A stretch of DNA of 64,000 nucleotides from Burkholderia mayonis. GTDB lineage: Bacteria; Pseudomonadota; Gammaproteobacteria; Burkholderiales; Burkholderiaceae. Each line of letters starts with the position of its first letter. Position 1 is the first letter of the stretch. The translations under genes were made by a program, and so were the position numbers. Below are positions 38,870-48,819 of this stretch, one piece after another. Location of the stretch: positions 2,790,001-2,854,000 of the forward strand of contig NZ_CP013386.1 in assembly GCF_001523745.2 (NCBI RefSeq), in the 5' to 3' direction. The notes under the pieces are model-generated. The model was not told the DNA's origin. It saw nothing but the letters and a program-made list of their open reading frames with translations, and made no database searches.

Positions 38870-39187
38870 ATGCGCTTCAGGGCCCCCGATCTCGCGACCG
38901 CCCAGCACTGGGCGAACGTACTCGACGTGGCGGGCGTCGGCTGCGAGCTGCACAACCGCTTCGCGGGCGGCGCGCTCGGCGGCCTGCCGATCGACGCGTG
39001 CCTGCCGGAAATCTGGCTCGACGACGAGCGCGACGAGGCGCTCGCGCGGCGGCTGATCGAGGCGGCGTCGGCCGGGCCGCCCGCCGGCGCGACGCCGTGG
39101 CGCTGCGCGCGCTGCGGCGAGACGCTCGACGCGCAGTTCACCGCGTGCTGGCATTGCGGCGCGAACCGCGAACCGCGCGACGGCTGA
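38870..39187 (+). CDS. DUF2007-type small protein with zinc-ribbon end
   Basis: The 105-residue protein opens with Met-Arg-Phe-Arg-Ala-Pro-Asp-Leu-Ala-Thr-Ala-Gln-His and Gly-Cys-Glu-Leu-His-Asn. It ends in a zinc-ribbon, Cys-x2-Cys (Cys-Ala-Arg-Cys) and Cys-x2-Cys (Cys-Trp-His-Cys), around residues 81-99. The N-terminal part matches DUF2007-like signal-transducing domains. CAGAGGA lies 9-15 nt before the ATG. It follows rsgA closely and may belong to that transcript. The function is unknown. Confidence 0.8.
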   Translation: MRFRAPDLATAQHWANVLDVAGVGCELHNRFAGGALGGLPIDACLPEIWLDDERDEALARRLIEAASAGPPAGATPWRCARCGETLDAQFTACWHCGANREPRDG

Positions 39188-39305
39188 CGCAGCGCTTCGC
39201 CCCGCTTTACGCGTATTTGACGCCCATTCGGGCGTCCGCGACCCGCAGCAAGCGCAGAACATGCAAAAAAAGCCGGCTCGAAGCCTAATGCCGTTCGGTT
39301 GAGAT

Positions 39306-39345
39306 CAAAAAGGCCGCTCCGATTGATACCGGAGCGGCCCTTTTC
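39306..39345. terminator. Bidirectional rho-independent terminator
   Basis: GGCCGCTCCG and CGGAGCGGCC form a 10-bp stem with an 8-nt loop, preceded by A5 and followed by CTTTTCC. It lies between the converging DUF2007 gene and the CbiB-like gene. Confidence 0.85.
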
Positions 39346-39467
39346 CTTGGTTCGGCAAGGCCGCGGCGAACCATGCTTAACTGAACTGCATTACGGCTCG
39401 AAGCCGGCTTTTTCTCCGGCGATCGTCGCCGGTCCGGACGAAGAACGCACTACGCCCCGCCTTCGCG

Positions 39468-40406
39468 TCACGACACCCAGACGGCGATCGTCAGCATCAG
39501 CAGGAGCAGCATCCACAGGATCACCGCGCGCCACACGAGGCCGACGGCCGACTGCAGCGTGCGCGGCGTGCAGTCGTCGCCGACGGTCATCGGGCCGCTG
39601 TCGCCGGCCGCCAGCGCATCGACGCTCGACGGCTCCGCGAGCGGGCCTGCGAGCCGCGCGCCAAGCGCGCCGCTGCCGGCCGCGAGCAGCACGCCGTCGT
39701 TCGGGTCGGGCCACTGTCGCGTGTGATTGCGCCACGCGTAGATCGCATCCTCGAAGTTGCCGACGATCGCGAAGCCGAGCGCGGTCAGGCGCGCCGGCAC
39801 CCAGTCGATCACGAAGAACGCACGCTGCGCGAACGTCGAGAACGCCGCGGTGCGGTCGTCCGCCTGCACCGACCAGCTACGCGCCAGATATTCGGCGATC
39901 CGGTACAGCACCGCGCCCGCGGGGCCGATCGGCAACACGAACCAGAAGAACACGCCGAACACGTGGCGGTGCGACGCGACGACCGCATGGATCAGCGTAT
40001 GGCGGACGATCTCGCTGACCGGCATGTCGACCGTGTCGATGCCCGTCCATTCGCGCAGGATGTCGCGCGCGCGCGGCACATCGTCGTTGTTGAGCGCGAG
40101 GTGGATGTCGGTGAAGTAATGGCTGAACTGCCGGAAGCCGAGCGTAAAGTACACGACGACGACATTCCAGAGAAACGCGAGCACGAAGCTCACCTTGTAC
40201 AGCAGGAAATAAACGAGCCCGGCGGCAAGCACCCAGGGCAGCACGACGACGAGCCACGCGAGCACGCCATGCTTCCGCTTGCCGGCGTCGAAGCCGTGCG
40301 CAGCCGATTCCGCATGAGACTGAAACAGCGCGAAGACCGGATTGCTCGGCGACAGCGCGCGGACCTGTTCGATGATGAGGGCAAGGAGAACCGAGAAGAA
40401 AGTCAT
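39468..40406 (-). CDS. CobD/CbiB family membrane protein
   Basis: The 312-residue membrane protein has helices at about 48-105 (two), 140-170 and a final one near 290-310. The pattern of the CobD/CbiB-like family includes His-Ala-x-x-Ala-Ser-His-Arg-His-Val-Phe-Gly-Val-Phe-Phe-Trp-Phe-x-x-x-Gly-Pro-x-Gly-Ala and Asp-Trp-Val-Pro-Ala-Arg-Leu-Thr-Ala. True CbiB makes adenosylcobinamide; this branch in Burkholderia is not next to cobalamin genes and may instead resemble AmpE-like regulators. The reaction is unproven. Confidence 0.8.
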   Translation of the reverse strand: MTFFSVLLALIIEQVRALSPSNPVFALFQSHAESAAHGFDAGKRKHGVLAWLVVVLPWVLAAGLVYFLLYKVSFVLAFLWNVVVVYFTLGFRQFSHYFTDIHLALNNDDVPRARDILREWTGIDTVDMPVSEIVRHTLIHAVVASHRHVFGVFFWFVLPIGPAGAVLYRIAEYLARSWSVQADDRTAAFSTFAQRAFFVIDWVPARLTALGFAIVGNFEDAIYAWRNHTRQWPDPNDGVLLAAGSGALGARLAGPLAEPSSVDALAAGDSGPMTVGDDCTPRTLQSAVGLVWRAVILWMLLLLMLTIAVWVS

Positions 40407-40508
40407 GCGAAGGGCCGTGCCGTTCTGGGATGATTGATTTTTCGCGTAACGATAGCACAGCGGACGCGCCGGATGGCCCGCGGCGTGCGTCGACTGTGGC
40501 GCCCGCCG

Positions 40509-41225
40509 CTAGGCCGCGAGGAAGCGGTACAGGTTGCGCAGCATGCCGGCCGTCGCCCCCCAGATGAAGTACTGGCCGCCGACCGGGCCGCGCGGATACG
40601 GCATCGCGAAGAAACGGCGCTCGCCGCCCTCCCAGCGAAACACCCGCACCTGATGATGCGCGGGATTCATCAGAAAATCGAGCGGCACTTCGAAGATCTC
40701 GGCCACTTCGAGCGTGTCCGCCTGCACCGTGAAAGGCGGATGCACGAGCGCGACGACGGGCGTCACGCAAAAGCCAGTACCCGTCAGATAGTCGGGCAGC
40801 GCACCCAGCAATTCGACGCGCTCGCGCGCGAGTGCGATCTCCTCGTGCGCCTCGCGCAGCGCGGTCGCGTTCGCATCGAGATCGTCGGGCTCGCGGCGCC
40901 CGCCCGGAAAGCTGATCTGGCCGGCGTGGTCGTTCAGGTGGTCGGCGCGCTGCGTGAGCAGCACGGTCAAGCCGCGCTCGCGCATGACGATCGGCACGAG
41001 TACGGCCGCGCTGCGCGGATCGACGCCTTCGACGAGTTGCGCCTCGGCAGGTTCCTGCATCCATTCGAGCGGTCGCGCGAAACGGTCGCGCAGGCCCTCC
41101 GGCGTCAGCAACGGCGGCGGGACGGCCGGCAGGCCGGCGCCGGTCGTCTCGATCGGCAGCACTTCGGGGTCGATGATGGGGCGACGGATCAAGGGGGACG
41201 CTCTTCTTGGAATGAATACGATCAT
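40509..41225 (-). CDS. CoA-type Nudix hydrolase (pyrophosphatase)
   Basis: The 238-residue protein carries the UPF0035/CoA pyrophosphatase signature Leu-Leu-Thr-Gln-Arg-Ala-Asp-His-Leu-Asn-Asp-His-Ala-Gly-Gln-Ile-Ser-Phe-Pro-Gly-Gly and a Nudix box Ala-Leu-Arg-Glu-Ala-His-Glu-Glu-Ile-Ala-Leu. The usual Gly after Glu-Glu-x is Ala here, a mild departure. The family cleaves CoA to phosphopantetheine and 3',5'-ADP. The start is uncertain: 41225 is used here; an in-frame ATG at 41285 is possible, and neither has a strong ribosome-binding site. The gene lies behind the CbiB-like gene's start by about 100 nt. Confidence 0.9.
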   Translation of the reverse strand: MIVFIPRRASPLIRRPIIDPEVLPIETTGAGLPAVPPPLLTPEGLRDRFARPLEWMQEPAEAQLVEGVDPRSAAVLVPIVMRERGLTVLLTQRADHLNDHAGQISFPGGRREPDDLDANATALREAHEEIALARERVELLGALPDYLTGTGFCVTPVVALVHPPFTVQADTLEVAEIFEVPLDFLMNPAHHQVRVFRWEGGERRFFAMPYPRGPVGGQYFIWGATAGMLRNLYRFLAA

Positions 41226-41716
41226 ATTGTCGCGCCGGAAAGAAAAAAGCGCTCGGCGCGGCGGATCGTCGAACGACACCGTCATCGGCGACAGAAAAAA
41301 CCGCTGCGGATTCGGCCGACGTTCTTTGTCGATTCTCGGCTCATTATATGGTGCCGGAATAGCGCCGTCCGCAGTTCGCCCGCCGAATGCACGCAAAAAG
41401 CAGCGGAAAATACCGTGCGAAATGTCGATGGGCCCGGACTCGGCAAATCCAAGCTCGAAGCGACGTGCATCGGGATATTCGGCTCGGAAACGGTGCGCGA
41501 AGATTGGCTGCAGCGGCGGATTCACGGCAAGCGGCATGCGGCGAGCGTCGACTCGCGCCGTATCGGCCGAATTCGTCATACCGTCGCGTGGCGCTTGCGC
41601 CGCCCATTCGCTCTTTCAAACGTCTCGATCCGGCGAGCGGATTCAGCGCCACAGTTCGACTTCGGGTTGCCCGAGGACGCCGGGCGCCGATGAAATACGA
41701 GCAAAAATATCAAAAC

Positions 41717-41733
41717 GCCGTCTTGAAGACGGC
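41717..41733 (-). terminator. Possible terminator hairpin, minus strand
   Basis: GCCGTC and GACGGC bracket TTGAA, and on the minus strand the stem is followed by GTTTTGATATTTTTG. No recognised gene ends just upstream, so it may be a relic or serve an unrecognised transcript. Confidence 0.4.
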
Positions 41734-41789
41734 TGGATCGCAAAAAAGTACGCAACGCCACAATATACGCCAGGCAGTCTGTTTAGACT

Positions 41790-41825
41790 GGCTGCGGCTG
41801 CGGCTGCGGCTGCGGCTGCGGCGGC
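41790..41825. repeat. Hexanucleotide repeat (GGCTGC)n
   Basis: About five to six direct units of GGCTGC lie in the gene-poor region. If translated on the minus strand they would give alternating Pro-Gln or poly-Ala, depending on frame. Such short repeats vary in copy number in this species group. Confidence 0.85.
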
Positions 41826-42525
41826 TCGAGCCGTGGCGGCGGACGGATACGAGTCGCAAACCCCAGCTGTTCGGCACGAATTCGGCGGTAGCGATTTGCC
41901 GTCAGGCCGAGCGAGTTTCCAGCGCGATCGCCGACGGCGCTGCGCGAGTGACAGCGTTTGCGCGTATTTTCCGGTGAACCGAACGGATCCCGGCCGCCTG
42001 GCCTTCCGGCGCGCAAAATGAGCAGGAAATAGTCGGTGCGGCGCACGTGTGCTTTCCGGTTTCGCGCCCGAAGTCGCCTCGTGACGATCGAGCCCGAGGA
42101 AGCCACACGTTCCGAATGCGGCGACATTTCGTTCGGGGTGGACCTGCTTGCCGATCGATTTGCGCAATGCGTTCGGCATTCACGAGACGCCCGACGCCCA
42201 TTGCAATCGAACGGGAAGCGACACGCATCAGCGCCCCTGTCCGCGCGTCTCGCGGATGCGGGAAACCTGAGTGTGACCGCATTCGACACGGCTGCTCCGC
42301 CCGAGAATCGAGTCGCTCGATCCAATTTCCAACGCGTACGGATCGATACGAACCCGATCGATTCGACCTCGCAACCTGCGAATACCGGAAGGCTGAAACC
42401 TGCACGAGCGCGGCCGCGCTTCCGGCAACACGATTCGACAACCGGCGGGCGGACGATTGACGGATCCACATGAACCGCGATCGGCGCCACGCCGGGCCCT
42501 TCCGACATCACGACGACTACACGCC

Positions 42526-43119
42526 ATGACGACCGCCTACGCACTCTGCTCGATTCGCTATAACGACGCGCCCGAAGCGCTTCGGCGCCAGTTCGCCCTG
42601 CTGCACCAACGCGTCGATCCCGACGACGCATGCGAACCCGGCGACACGGCGCCCGTGATCCACGACCCGCGCCTCGACGCGATGTCGTTCTATGTGTCGG
42701 CGCCGAAGAGCATCGACATCGTCAGCTACGCAGCGATCGTGCGCAAGACGATTTCGCACGCGGGCGAACGCTTTTCGATCGGCGGCCTCAGTTGGGTCGC
42801 GACCGATCCCGCCCACCGGCGCGCGGGGCTCGGAACGCGCACGGTCGCGGCGGCGACGCAGTGGATGGAAGCGAGCGGCATCGACATCGGCGTGTTCACG
42901 TGCGATCCGCCGCTCGCGAGCTTCTATGCGCGAGCCGGCCGCTGGCCGATCGCCTCGCGTGTCACGCTGATCGGCAGCCATGCGGACGGCGCACTGCGCA
43001 GCGACGCGCTGAACAAGATCGTCCTGATGCGACTGTTTTCGGCGAAGGCTCAGGCAGCCGCAGCGGAACTGAGCCACGCGACGATCGATCTCGATCTGCC
43101 GCTCGGCCAGTTTCTATGA
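42526..43119 (+). CDS. GNAT family N-acetyltransferase
   Basis: The 197-residue protein has the GNAT acetyl-CoA motif A (Val-Ala-Thr-Asp-Pro-Ala-His-Arg-Arg-Ala-Gly-Leu-Gly-Thr-Arg near residues 91-105) and a Phe-Tyr-Ala-Arg-Ala-Gly-Arg motif B (about 131-137). The start at 42526 gives the normal GNAT length; 23 upstream in-frame residues are Pro/Arg-rich and unlikely. The acceptor is unknown and no neighbour helps. Two terminators of the opposite-strand rplS operon lie just downstream. Confidence 0.85.
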   Translation: MTTAYALCSIRYNDAPEALRRQFALLHQRVDPDDACEPGDTAPVIHDPRLDAMSFYVSAPKSIDIVSYAAIVRKTISHAGERFSIGGLSWVATDPAHRRAGLGTRTVAAATQWMEASGIDIGVFTCDPPLASFYARAGRWPIASRVTLIGSHADGALRSDALNKIVLMRLFSAKAQAAAAELSHATIDLDLPLGQFL

Positions 43120-43251
43120 GCGGATGCGGCGCGCTTTCGGACCGGCGATCGAAATCCGGGGCCGCCGGAATGCCGGCCGGCTTCCGGCATCACACGCGCA
43201 GTGCGTCGAGGCACCCGCGATCGCTCGGATACACGAGGATTCAGCGGATAC

Positions 43252-43279
43252 AAAAAAGCCGCGGCGCCGCCGCGGCTTT
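43252..43279 (-). terminator. Rho-independent terminator, distal of tandem pair after rplS
   Basis: On the minus strand AAAGCCGCGG and CCGCGGCTTT flank a short GC-rich loop, then a run of T6 follows. It is a back-up to the terminator at 43293-43325 and can also face the GNAT gene. Confidence 0.85.
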
Positions 43280-43292
43280 CGACAGGCTGCCG

Positions 43293-43325
43293 AAAAAAAC
43301 GCCGTGCGGAAGCATCCGCACGGCG
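43293..43325 (-). terminator. Rho-independent terminator of the rpsP-rimM-trmD-rplS operon
   Basis: On the minus strand CGCCGTGCGGA, TGCT and TCCGCACGGCG form an 11-bp stem followed by T7. It lies about 60 nt after the rplS stop. Confidence 0.92.
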
Positions 43326-43385
43326 CCTTTCCACGCCTGGCGGAACGCACACCGAATTGGATCCGGCACGCGTTCCCGACTGCGC

Positions 43386-43778
43386 TTACTGTTTCGCAGC
43401 AGCGGCGCGATCCTTCGACACCAGCTTTTCCTTGATCCGAGCCGACTTGCCCGAACGCTCGCGCAGGTAGTACAGCTTCGCGCGACGCACGTCGCCGCGA
43501 CGCTTCACGACGATGCTCGCCAAGAGCGGCGAGTACGTCTGGAACGTACGCTCGACGCCTTCGCCCGACGAAATCTTGCGGACGATGAACGACGAGTTCA
43601 GACCACGGTTGCGCTTCGCGATCACGACGCCTTCGTAAGCCTGAACGCGCTTGCGGCTACCTTCCACCACGTTCACGTTCACGATCACCGTGTCGCCCGG
43701 GGCGAATTCGGGGATCGTCTTGCCTGCGAGCGCGCGCTCGATCTCTTCCTGCTCAAGTTTTTCAATCAGATTCATCAC
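43386..43778 (-). CDS. rplS: 50S ribosomal protein L19
   Basis: L19 sits at the 30S-50S interface of the ribosome. The 130-residue product begins [11 protein letters not shown]. It contains Pro-Gly-Asp-Thr-Val-x-[18 protein letters not shown] and a C-terminal [20 protein letters not shown]. It is the last gene of the operon and is followed by tandem terminators. Confidence 0.98.
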   Translation of the reverse strand: MMNLIEKLEQEEIERALAGKTIPEFAPGDTVIVNVNVVEGSRKRVQAYEGVVIAKRNRGLNSSFIVRKISSGEGVERTFQTYSPLLASIVVKRRGDVRRAKLYYLRERSGKSARIKEKLVSKDRAAAAKQ

Positions 43779-43909
43779 TGACTCCTAAAGCCATCTTGTC
43801 GGCGTTCGCACCTGCCGGTCGCCCGGCTCGGCCCCGATAGAGGATGGATTCACATCAGGCGCCGCGCACGCATGCATGACGCCGCCATATTCGCGAACGG
43901 AGCGCCGCC

Positions 43910-44704
43910 TCAGAAGGCCTGCTTCGCTTCTTTCGCGAGACTTGCAAGCCACGCCTCGTCGGCCCGGCTCAGCAACTTTTCGCGACGCGCCCGCGCAATC
44001 AGATCAGGGCGCTTCGCCAGAGTATTTCTCAACGCTTCCTGCCGACGCCAGCGCTCGATCTCGGCATGGTGCCCACCGAGCAGCACGTCCGGCACGCGCA
44101 CGCCCTCGTATTCCTCGGGGCGCGTGTAGTGCGGGCAATCGAGCAGCCCGTCGGCAAAGCTGTCCTGCACCGCCGACTGAGCATCGTTCAACACGCCCGG
44201 AAGCTGGCGCACGACGGCGTCCATCAGCGCCATCGCCGGCAATTCGCCGCCCGACAGCACGAAGTCGCCGAGGCTCAGTTCCTCGTCGACGCAACGATCG
44301 ATCAGGCGCTGGTCGATCGCCTCGTAGCGACCGCACAGCAGCACGACACCCGGCTCCGCGACCATCCGCATCACGCGGTCGTGCGTGAGCGGCGCGCCTT
44401 GCGGCGACATCATCACGACGCGCGACGTCGCAGCACCTTGCGCCGCCTGCGCGGCCTTCGCCGCGCCGATCGCCGCCTCGAGCGGCTTCGCGAGCATCAC
44501 CATGCCGGGACCACCGCCGTACGGACGATCGTCGACGGTGCGGTAGTTGTCGGCCGTGAAATCGCGCGGATTCCACGTACGCAAGCCAAACCGCCCCTGC
44601 TTCACCGCGCGGCTCGTAATGCCCCAGTCGGTCAACGCGCGAAACATCTCCGGAAAGAGTGTGACGACGTCGAACTGGATCGCGCTCTGCGTGGCTTCGT
44701 CCAT
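43910..44704 (-). CDS. trmD: tRNA (guanine-N1)-methyltransferase TrmD
   Basis: TrmD methylates G37 of tRNAs next to the anticodon, preventing frameshifts. The 264-residue product has Phe-Pro-Glu-Met-Phe near the start, [13 protein letters not shown] and the knot motifs [11 protein letters not shown] and [11 protein letters not shown]. It begins one base after the rimM stop. Confidence 0.98.
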   Translation of the reverse strand: MDEATQSAIQFDVVTLFPEMFRALTDWGITSRAVKQGRFGLRTWNPRDFTADNYRTVDDRPYGGGPGMVMLAKPLEAAIGAAKAAQAAQGAATSRVVMMSPQGAPLTHDRVMRMVAEPGVVLLCGRYEAIDQRLIDRCVDEELSLGDFVLSGGELPAMALMDAVVRQLPGVLNDAQSAVQDSFADGLLDCPHYTRPEEYEGVRVPDVLLGGHHAEIERWRRQEALRNTLAKRPDLIARARREKLLSRADEAWLASLAKEAKQAF

Positions 44705-44705
44705 T

Positions 44706-45395
44706 TCAGTAATCGGCTTCCCAGTCGACGACGATGCGCCCCGCCGCCTGCTCGACCGCTTTCACGTACACGCCGACGAACGGAATCAGCCGCTCGCCGA
44801 CCACCGGCCGGCCGTCCTTGCCGGTCGTCGGATATTCGACGCGCATGATCGAATGCACGCCGTTGTCGATCATGTCGGCGATCTTGCCGAGCGCGACGCC
44901 CGCCTCGTTGACGACGTCGAGGCCGATCAGGTCGACCCAGTAGAACTCGCCGTCGGCGAGCGCGGGGAAATCGTCGCGACGCACGAACACGCGGAAACCG
45001 CGCAACGCGAGTGCCGCATCGCGATCGGCGGAGCCGGCCGGATGCGCGACGATGGCGTCGCCATGCAACTTCGCTTGCGTGATGCGCGCGAATTTACGCT
45101 CCGCGCCTTTTTGCAGCCACCAATCGCGGGCCTCGAGGAGCGCATCGCCGCCTCGCCCCGCACCGGCGTGGGCCGCGAGCTTGACCCAGCCTTTGAGGCC
45201 GTACGCATCGACGACCGCGCCAACCTCGACCGCATCGTCCGGCCACGACTGCGCCGTGTCGATGCGAATTGCTTCCGAATCAGCCGCGCCGCCGCCCGCC
45301 TCTTTCGTGGGCGCGCGCTCGACGGGCTTGCGGACGAATACGCCGAACGACGGCGACCGCCCGCGCTTTACGCTACCGGAGTCGTGACCAGCCAT
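44706..45395 (-). CDS. rimM: Ribosome maturation factor RimM
   Basis: RimM binds S19 and helps 16S rRNA 3'-domain maturation. The 229-residue product has the family core [28 protein letters not shown] and a PRC-barrel end, Arg-Leu-Ile-Pro-Phe-Val. The first ~50 residues are a variable extension usual in Burkholderia. The ATG at 45395 is preceded by GTGAGG. Confidence 0.95.
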   Translation of the reverse strand: MAGHDSGSVKRGRSPSFGVFVRKPVERAPTKEAGGGAADSEAIRIDTAQSWPDDAVEVGAVVDAYGLKGWVKLAAHAGAGRGGDALLEARDWWLQKGAERKFARITQAKLHGDAIVAHPAGSADRDAALALRGFRVFVRRDDFPALADGEFYWVDLIGLDVVNEAGVALGKIADMIDNGVHSIMRVEYPTTGKDGRPVVGERLIPFVGVYVKAVEQAAGRIVVDWEADY

Positions 45396-45437
45396 CAACG
45401 AACCTCACAGCCGGCACTTCCGGCACGCCGCGCCATA

Positions 45438-45692
45438 TTAGGCAGCCGGCTGCGCCTTTTGCGCTTGCTTGACGAGACGCTCGACGGTCGGCGACAGTTG
45501 CGCGCCGACGCCTTGCCAGTACGTCAGACGGTCTTGAGCGATGCGCAGTGCTTCGCCCTTCGTCGCGACCGGGTTGTAGAAGCCGACGCGCTCGATGAAG
45601 CGGCCGTCGCGACGGTTGCGCGAATCGGTAGCGACGATGTTGTAGAACGGGCGCTTCTTCGAGCCGCCGCGAGCCAGACGGATGATGACCAT
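45438..45692 (-). CDS. rpsP: 30S ribosomal protein S16
   Basis: S16 is a primary binder of the 30S 5' and central domains. The 84-residue product starts [20 protein letters not shown] and shows [12 protein letters not shown]. The ATG at 45692 gives the exact family N-terminus. It leads the rpsP-rimM-trmD-rplS operon, with rimM 42 nt downstream. Confidence 0.98.
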   Translation of the reverse strand: MVIIRLARGGSKKRPFYNIVATDSRNRRDGRFIERVGFYNPVATKGEALRIAQDRLTYWQGVGAQLSPTVERLVKQAQKAQPAA

Positions 45693-45856
45693 ATGAATTC
45701 CTTCGGGAAACCGGGTTCGAAAACTACTGAAACGTGCGATTATAGCCGGAAACCGAAGGCACAACAAACACTTACCTGACAAAAATCCCGGAGGCGCTCT
45801 CCGAAGGCTTACAATTCCGCCATCGTGCGCTTCGCGCTCGCCCGCCTCCGTCCGCC

Positions 45857-47005
45857 ATGCGTCCGCTCATCCCCCTGTCGCGCATCGTTTCCTCAGACCT
45901 GCCGACGCTGCTACGCACCGCTGCGGCCGCCTGTCTCGTTCTCGCCACAACCGCCGCATCCGCCGCACTGCCGATCGACGAGTTGAGCGTGCCGCCCGGC
46001 TTTCGCGTCCAGGTGCTCGCCGACGACGTGCCCGCCGCGCGTGAAATGGCGTGGTCGCCGCGCGGAATTCTGTACGTCGGCAGCATGGAGGGCCACGTGC
46101 ATGCGCTCGTCGTGCGCGACGGCCATGTGCGGACGCACCATGTGATCGCGTCGGGACTCGAGATGCCGGTCGGCGTCGCGTATCGCGATGGCGCGCTGTA
46201 CGTATCGGCCGTGTCGCGAATTCTGCGCCTCGATCGGATCGACGAACGGCTCGCCGCGCCGCCAAAGCCCGTCGTCGTCACGAACGCGCTGCCGACCGAG
46301 CGTCATCATGGCTGGAAATTCATCGCGTTCGGCCCTGACGGCAAGCTCTACGTGCCGACGGGCGCGCCGTGCAACATCTGTGTCGCCGACCGCGACCGCT
46401 ACGCGATGATCGGCCGGATGAACCCCGACGGCAGCGGCTACGAGGTCTACGCGCGCGGCGTGCGCAACACGGTCGGCTTCGCATGGCATCCGGCGACGGG
46501 CGAGCTCTGGTTCACCGACAACGGCCGCGACCTGATGGGCGACGATCGCCCCGACGACAAGCTGAACCGCGCGCCGCGCGCGGGCCTCGACTTCGGCTAT
46601 CCGTTCTGCCATGGCGGCGACGTGCTCGATCCGCAGTTCGGGCACGGCCACACGTGCGCAAGCTACGTGCCGCCCGTGCTCAAGCTGGGCGCGCACGTCG
46701 CCGCGCTCGGCATGCGCTTCTACACGGGCGACATGTTCCCGCCCGAATACCGCAACAACATCTTCATCGCCGAGCATGGCTCGTGGAATCGCAGCCGCAA
46801 GGTCGGCTACCGGGTCATGCGCGTGATCGCCTCGCCGGACGGCCGGTCCGCGCACCAGGAAGCGTTCGTCCAGGGATGGTTGAGACCCGACGAAAGCGTC
46901 TGGGGCCGCCCGGCGGACGTGCTGCCACTGCCGGACGGATCGCTTCTCATCAGCGACGACCATGCGGGCGCGATCTACCGGATCACCTATGATGCGACGC
47001 ATTGA
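45857..47005 (+). CDS. PQQ-dependent sugar dehydrogenase-like protein
   Basis: The 382-residue protein has a signal peptide (about residues 1-36, cleavage near Ala-Ser-Ala-Ala) and the soluble glucose/sorbosone dehydrogenase beta-propeller. Characteristic residues appear in [22 protein letters not shown]-x-[10 protein letters not shown] and Glu-His-Gly-Ser-Trp-Asn-Arg. It would oxidise sugars or aldoses in the periplasm with a quinone cofactor; the substrate is not predictable. The coding frame begins 164 nt upstream of the divergent rpsP start. Confidence 0.88.
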   Translation: MRPLIPLSRIVSSDLPTLLRTAAAACLVLATTAASAALPIDELSVPPGFRVQVLADDVPAAREMAWSPRGILYVGSMEGHVHALVVRDGHVRTHHVIASGLEMPVGVAYRDGALYVSAVSRILRLDRIDERLAAPPKPVVVTNALPTERHHGWKFIAFGPDGKLYVPTGAPCNICVADRDRYAMIGRMNPDGSGYEVYARGVRNTVGFAWHPATGELWFTDNGRDLMGDDRPDDKLNRAPRAGLDFGYPFCHGGDVLDPQFGHGHTCASYVPPVLKLGAHVAALGMRFYTGDMFPPEYRNNIFIAEHGSWNRSRKVGYRVMRVIASPDGRSAHQEAFVQGWLRPDESVWGRPADVLPLPDGSLLISDDHAGAIYRITYDATH

Positions 47006-47117
47006 CGCAACCGCTGCGTGACCTTGCGGCGCCCCGCATCGTAGAATGCGAGCCGACCGCCGCGCCCCTGTCTCGCCGGGGCGTCTATGAATAAGACACC
47101 CAATATCCTGCCCCGAC

Positions 47118-47585
47118 ATGTCCAGCAGCACGTCCACGCCGCCCCGCTTTCGCTCGAAGACGCTCACCGCACTGCTCGCACTCCTGTTCGGTTCGCTCGG
47201 CGCACACCGTTTCTATCTGTACGGCTGGACGGACCTCGCCGGCTGGGCGCATTTGCTCGCGACGAGCATCGGCATCCCCGGGTTCCTGCTGCTCGCGGCG
47301 TCGGGACGCACGGCCGCGCTCGGCTGGTGGCTCGCCGTGCCGGGCGCGATATCGCTGCTCGCCGCGTTCCTCGCCGCGCTCGTCTACGGGCTGCGCGCCG
47401 ATGACAAATGGGACACACAATTCAACGCCGCCACGGGCCGCCACAGCCGCTCCGGCTGGGGCGTCGTGTTCGTCGTGATCTTTTCGTTGCTGATCGGGGC
47501 GTTCCTGTTGATGACGGGGCTCGCGCTCGCGTTCCAGACCTATTTCGAATCACAGGTCGAGGCCGCGAAGCAGATCTCGCAATGA
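47118..47585 (+). CDS. TM2-like domain membrane protein
   Basis: The 155-residue protein has four hydrophobic segments (about 17-35, 43-62, 69-90 and 115-140). The motif Lys-Thr-Leu-Thr-Ala-Leu-Leu-Ala-Leu-Leu-Phe-Gly-Ser-Leu-Gly-Ala-His-Arg-Phe-Tyr-Leu-Tyr is typical of TM2 domains. TM2 proteins are widespread inner-membrane proteins of unknown function. It follows the sugar dehydrogenase gene in the same direction by about 110 nt. Confidence 0.8.
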   Translation: MSSSTSTPPRFRSKTLTALLALLFGSLGAHRFYLYGWTDLAGWAHLLATSIGIPGFLLLAASGRTAALGWWLAVPGAISLLAAFLAALVYGLRADDKWDTQFNAATGRHSRSGWGVVFVVIFSLLIGAFLLMTGLALAFQTYFESQVEAAKQISQ

Positions 47586-47621
47586 CGCATCCGCGCGCTC
47601 TGTCGACGCACCACGTGCGAC

Positions 47622-48782
47622 TCAAAACAGGCTGAGCTGCGAACCGTCGTCAGCCTTCCGCGCTGAGCTTGGCAGCGCGAGCGGCTTCGGCGGCTTCAGC
47701 CGCTGCGGCGCGCGAAACTGCGAAAAATCGAGAATGCCATGCGTGCGCTCGTTCAGTCCGCAGCGCTTGGCCGCCATCCGGAAGCGCTGCCTGAGCAGAT
47801 CCGCCCATATCCCTTCGCCCTTCATCCGCCAGCTGAAATCGGAGTCGTAGTCCTTGCCGCCGCGCATGTCCCGCACACGTGCCATCACCCGCTCCGCGCG
47901 ATCCGGGAAATGCGCGGCAAGCCATTCTGCGAAAAGCGGCGCGACCTCCCACGGCAGCCGCAGCACGATATAGCTTGCATGCGTCGCGCCCGCGTCCGCG
48001 CACGCCTCCAGCACGCGCTCGAGATCGGGCTCGGTGACGAACGGGATCATCGGCGCGACGCTCACGCCGACCGGAACACCCGCGTCGCGCAGCGCACGGA
48101 TCGTCCGCAGCCGGCGCGCAGGCGTCGCGGCGCGCGGCTCGAGCGCGCGCGCGAGTTCGGGATCGAGCGTCGTGATCGTGACGGCCGCCATCACCTGCTG
48201 ACGCTCGGCCATCCGCGCGAGCAGGTCGAGATCCCGCTCGATCAACGACGACTTGGTGATCGCGGCGAACGGTTGCCCGTTATCGTGCATCACCTGGATC
48301 ACCTGCCGCGTGATCCGCAGTTCGCGCTCGACTGGCTGATACGCGTCGGTATTCACGCCGAGCGCGATCGGCTCCGGCACGTAACGCGGCTTCGCGAGCT
48401 CGCGCTCGAGCAATTCCGCCGCGTTCACCTTCGCGTAGATCCGGCTCTCGAAATCGAGCCCCGGCGACAGTCCAAGATAGCTGTGCGTCGGCCGCGCGAA
48501 GCAGTAGATGCAGCCGTGCTCGCAGCCGCGGTACGGATTCAGCGACACGTTGAACGGGATGTCCGGCGATGCGTTGCGCGTGAGAATCGTTCTCGCGCGC
48601 TCCTCGAACACCTGTGTGCGCAACGGGACAGGCGGCTCGCGTTCGTCGTCGCGCGCCCAGCCGTCGTCGATCACCTCGCGCGCGACGGTCTCGTAGCGCC
48701 CCTGCAGGTTGTCCACCGCGCCGCGCCCCTTGCGGGGCACGGGCGGCGCCACCGGATATTCGACGTCGGATCGATCGCTCAT
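47622..48782 (-). CDS. PA0069-family radical SAM protein
   Basis: The 386-residue enzyme has the radical SAM Fe-S motif Cys-Glu-His-Gly-Cys-Ile-Tyr-Cys near residues 88-95, following Asn-Val-Ser-Leu-Asn-Pro-Tyr-Arg-Gly. A radical-SAM barrel follows with Gly-Val-Asn-Thr-Asp-Ala-Tyr-Gln-Pro-Val-Glu and Val-Ser-Val-Ala-Pro-Met-Ile-Pro. The family (PA0069/Rv2578c) is distantly related to spore photoproduct lyase; its reaction is not established, and a DNA-repair role is an old suspicion. A perfect LexA-like operator lies about 50 nt upstream of the ATG at 48782 (a GTG at 48785 is also possible). The PCR-like SOS link fits repair. Confidence 0.9.
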   Translation of the reverse strand: MSDRSDVEYPVAPPVPRKGRGAVDNLQGRYETVAREVIDDGWARDDEREPPVPLRTQVFEERARTILTRNASPDIPFNVSLNPYRGCEHGCIYCFARPTHSYLGLSPGLDFESRIYAKVNAAELLERELAKPRYVPEPIALGVNTDAYQPVERELRITRQVIQVMHDNGQPFAAITKSSLIERDLDLLARMAERQQVMAAVTITTLDPELARALEPRAATPARRLRTIRALRDAGVPVGVSVAPMIPFVTEPDLERVLEACADAGATHASYIVLRLPWEVAPLFAEWLAAHFPDRAERVMARVRDMRGGKDYDSDFSWRMKGEGIWADLLRQRFRMAAKRCGLNERTHGILDFSQFRAPQRLKPPKPLALPSSARKADDGSQLSLF

Positions 48783-48819
48783 CACGCCTCTGGTAAGCGG
48801 CCGAAGCCGCCAATGACAA

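Larger units (their letters stand above)
41226..42525. other. Gene-poor 1.3-kb region, no confident gene
   Basis: Open frames exist on both strands, but their translations are rich in Arg, Ser, Cys and Pro with no family-like motif. The best small candidates are plus 42036-42473 (GTG start behind CAGGAA) and minus 41643-42179, both weak. The region contains a hexanucleotide repeat (41790-41825), an AT-richer patch around 41690-41790 and a short hairpin near 41717-41733. It may be decayed coding DNA. Confidence 0.5.
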
